Positions 61,611 through 64,000 of a DNA stretch of 64,000 bases are shown here, piece by piece. Below the pieces are notes generated by a model. The model saw only the letters and a program-made list of their open reading frames with translations. It had not been told where the DNA came from and searched no databases. Each line of letters opens with the position of its first letter. Within the stretch, counting starts at the first letter, position 1. The stretch is taken from positions 2,195,478-2,259,477 of the forward strand of contig MU008158.1 in NCBI GenBank assembly GCA_010909165.1. The letters are read 5' to 3'. A program made the position numbers and the translations under genes. This stretch comes from Anthoceros angustus. Taxonomy: Eukaryota > Streptophyta > Anthocerotopsida > Anthocerotales > Anthocerotaceae.

Positions 61611-61880
61611 AGTATCGACAGAACCAGGCAAGTGCATGCAAGGTGGCGACCGGTATCGACACCGTATCGACGAAAGCAAGCAAGCACATACAAGGTGGCG
61701 ACTGGTATCGACTAAAGCAGGCAAGTGCATGTAAGCTAGCGACCGGTATCGACTGAAGCAGGCAAGCGCATGCAAGTTGGTGACCGGTATTGACAAATGT
61801 CGGCAAGCAAGCAAGCAAGCACATACAAGGTGGCGGTATCGACTAAAGCGAGCAAGCACATGCAACCGGGCGTATGTGAT
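61611..61880 (+). repeat. Second minisatellite, about 48-54-bp units, abutting the first
   Basis: CAAG(T/C)(G/A)CAT(G/A)(C/T)AAGGTGGCG followed by ACCGGTATCGAC recurs near 61627, 61681, 61729 and 61777, and in part near 61825. It shares the ACCGGTATCGACA phrase with the flank at 60600-60760, so the 45-bp array appears to be nested inside an older, related repeat. Confidence 0.8.
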
Positions 61881-62019
61881 GGCATGCAAGCTCGCGCAAG
61901 CAAGGCATTGGCTGCTTAATTTTGGCTGGCGTAAGTGCTGCTTAAGTTTGTCTTTTTTCGTTGAATGCTCCGTAATTTTTTTTCTTTTGTCGGTGAATGC
62001 TTCTTGATTTTTCCCCTCC

Positions 62020-62205
62020 CCTTGAGGAGTGACTTCCTAGCTATGAGTTCGTAAGAACTCTTTAAGTGAAATGCTGCTAAAATTTTTTACCATGAAGGAG
62101 TGACTTCCCAAGTATGACTTCATAAGAACTCTTTGAGTCAAATGTTGTATAATTTTATCCTCCCTCAAGGAGTGACTTTCCAACAAAAAGTTCATAAGAA
62201 ATGTC
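62020..62205 (+). repeat. Threefold repeat of about 70 bp
   Basis: AGGAGTGACTTCC, then TATGA(G/C)TTC(G/A)TAAGAACTCTTT, appears near 62025, 62096 and, in a more diverged form, 62168. Confidence 0.75.
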
Positions 62206-62924
62206 TGGTTAAGCTAGCCTAGTATAGAATACCGATCTTTTCATGCACCATCCACATATTTTTAGGGTTCTGTACAGAAAGAAATAGTCTTGCCGCATAC
62301 GGCGGAATTATTTCGTTATGTCACGCATGACCACATCGGTCTTGGCTGTGGCCCCCGGTGCACCGATCTCGTCAAGCTGATGATGCACATAAACTTTTTT
62401 TTCTCTTTCCCACTTGTGGGTGGGATTTAGGGTTGACTCTTCTGATGGGTGTTTGTGTGCTCTTGCATCATGCATGCATCTGTTGGGTGGCTGTGCGTCT
62501 GTGTGCAGTTGCATTTGCGCTGCGCTAAGCCTTTGCGTTTGCTGCACGTCTGAGTGCGTTTGCCCCTGCATGCGGAGCTACAGTGTTTGCCGCTGGCTAC
62601 AAGGCTGCAGCATTTGCTGCTGGCTATGGGGGTGCAGTTTCACATAGTACTAAGTACCCTCAAACAAGCTTGTACCAGAAGGACCAACACCAAAAGGGCT
62701 TCCATGAAAACAATCGCAAAGACACAAGGCTTGCACTCAAAAAGGCTTGCAGTGCACAAGACTCTAGTTCAAAAGGCCTAGTGCACCACATAACAGAGCA
62801 GGCTGATCCCTGTCCACGCCCACGGCGTGGCTTCAGCCTGCGTGCGACGAAGGGGGGACGAGGCCGGAGGTGCGAACTCTAGTGCTCCGGCCGAGAGGCG
62901 CACTTGGAGCCAGCACAACCAGGG
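62206..62924. other. No gene recognised
   Basis: Contains a TTTGC/CTGC-rich stretch (62440-62640) with several overlapping frames, but no family match and no splice-consistent gene. Confidence 0.35.
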
Positions 62925-63431
62925 ATGGGGCATGCAGCACCCATTGGCAAGGCGGACATCAGGAGCTTGCTCCCCAAGAGTTCCAGGGCATTATGGCATC
63001 AACCCGGTGACTCATCCTTGGTTGCTATTGATGCAGCCATGAGCGGCGCCATGTCCACGCTCCTTGAGGTCGTGGAGAAGGTGCATGACCTTAGGTTACG
63101 ATGCACGGAGGTGGAGGGCATGATGGAAAGGATGCCCACAACCGCCCCCAACACGCAGACAAGGGGAAGCCCAAGTGCGGCTGCGTTCATGGAATACATG
63201 AACGCAGCCATGCAGGCCGCTGTGTCCATGTCCAAAGGTGGTGGACACCCAAGACCCCCTCCCCCTGATGCTAGCCCTGCCCAATCTTCCCCGTTCCCCC
63301 GCCCCTATCCATTCCCTTTCATGCAGGGAAAGCCGTTTGTTCCCCCTCCAATCCCACAGGCGCAGCCGGCTGCAACTCCTCTTCCCCATTGCAGGCTCCT
63401 TCTTCAGAGGCTGCACCGAGGCAGCCTCTGA
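62925..63431 (+). CDS. Unidentified proline-rich reading frame, possibly a retroelement gag remnant
   Basis: An uninterrupted frame of 168 codons from ATG 62925. The first part is helical and mixed-charge (GKADIRSLLPKSSRALWHQ, then MSTLLEVVEKVHDLRLRCTE). The last third is strongly proline-rich (GGHPRPPPPDASPAQSSPF, then PRPYPFPFMQGKPFVPPPIP). This layout is seen in retroelement gag proteins and in small plant proteins alike. I recognise no domain. The opposite strand is also open over part of it (63096-63620), so coding status is uncertain. Confidence 0.35.
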   Translation: MGHAAPIGKADIRSLLPKSSRALWHQPGDSSLVAIDAAMSGAMSTLLEVVEKVHDLRLRCTEVEGMMERMPTTAPNTQTRGSPSAAAFMEYMNAAMQAAVSMSKGGGHPRPPPPDASPAQSSPFPRPYPFPFMQGKPFVPPPIPQAQPAATPLPHCRLLLQRLHRGSL

Positions 63432-64000
63432 ACTTGGAAGAGTAGGGGCCACACTGTGGAGCACAGGAGGATGGTGGCCCTGCTCTGCGGCTCTTTCGAG
63501 ATTGAGAGGAGCATGGTTTGCAGGTGGTTTGTAGGTAGGCGTTTTTAGAGCTCCCAACATGAGGTGGGAGTTCAAACTTGAACATGTGCCTTGTTTTTGT
63601 GACTGAAATTGTGCAAGCATGACCTCAAGTGTGGGCTTTTCTGTTTGAAATTGGGGGTATCACTTCGAATGCTTCTGGTGGCCTGGACAAGGCATGAAGG
63701 TTATCCACACTGGCTTGGATGCCTTGTACATCAGATGCTATCAGATGCTATGTGATGAAGGGGAGTGACGAGAAATGAGAGACAACCTCGGAGAAGTACC
63801 GCACGGAGAAGCATGCCCGTCCCTAAACCCGTACCTAGGCTGAGCCTCTCATGGTGCCCGATGCACAAGCCTTAGGTTCTTGCGAAGCCTTCACACGCAT
63901 GCCAGACTTGCCGAAATAATCTGTGTATATGTGCACTGCCGTGTGTAAACATGTATGTATGGTGATGTTACCAAAAAACCCCAAGAACAAAACTTCTCCA
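63432..64000. other. Right edge, no gene recognised
   Basis: A short doubled GATGCTAT(C/G) motif near 63731-63752 is the only structure I see. The window ends without a further feature. Confidence 0.4.

Noticed and set aside
60668-61693. Several long minus-strand frames of 100-229 codons as genes
   Set aside because: They overlap one another in different frames and follow from a stop-free 45-bp tandem unit.
1-64000. CRISPR arrays, operons and bacterial-type promoters
   Set aside because: The window is intron-bearing plant nuclear DNA. The tandem repeats found are minisatellites without CRISPR spacing or cas genes.

Overview
The window is plant nuclear DNA. Its genes are split by spliceosomal introns (mostly GT-AG, two GC-AG), and the proteins are land-plant families: SCD2, NPF transporter, CAMTA, RMF-like F-box, PELP1-like, DUF707 and DUF674 proteins. 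Introns are short to moderate (about 70-500 bp), coding exons are fairly GC-rich, and DUF674 genes are clustered. A non-seed plant (bryophyte or lycophyte) is my guess, but the sequence alone does not settle the lineage.

Layout. 0-3 kb: 5' part of an SCD2-like gene on the minus strand, running off the left edge. 3.4-7.1 kb: an AT-rich stretch with a complete DUF707 gene. 7.5-8.4 kb: a repeat. 8.4-10.7 kb: an NPF/PTR transporter (minus). 11.5 kb: a LINE relic. 12.7-14.2 kb: a tandem array followed by a second copy of the 7.5-kb repeat. 14.3-16.2 kb: a glycerophosphodiester phosphodiesterase-like gene. 16.7-17.4 kb: a J-domain protein. 18.4-20.2 kb: an MFS transporter (minus). 21.4-23.3 kb: an RMF-like F-box gene. 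23.3-26.5 kb: AT-rich DNA with a Ty3/gypsy relic. 26.5-31.2 kb: a CAMTA transcription factor. 32.2-34.8 kb: an F-box/WD40 gene (minus). 36.6-37.1 kb: a decayed METTL21-type methyltransferase. 38.6-44.9 kb and 47.2-53.2 kb: two copies of a block, each with a convergent pair of DUF674 genes; a decayed PPR gene lies between them. 55.1-59.9 kb: a PELP1-like ribosome-biogenesis gene. 60.7-61.9 kb: a 45-bp minisatellite. 62.9-63.4 kb: an unassigned proline-rich reading frame.

The genes are unrelated housekeeping, transport and regulatory genes, each with its own strand and exon structure. Nothing suggests co-transcription or one pathway. The most unusual part is the DUF674 cluster: four related genes as two tail-to-tail pairs, with strongly unequal divergence between the plus-strand and minus-strand members, and one intron that can be read through in frame.

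Gene models were assembled by hand from splice-site phase and family similarity. Exon ends are given as first choice; wherever all exons are listed, the total length is a multiple of three.
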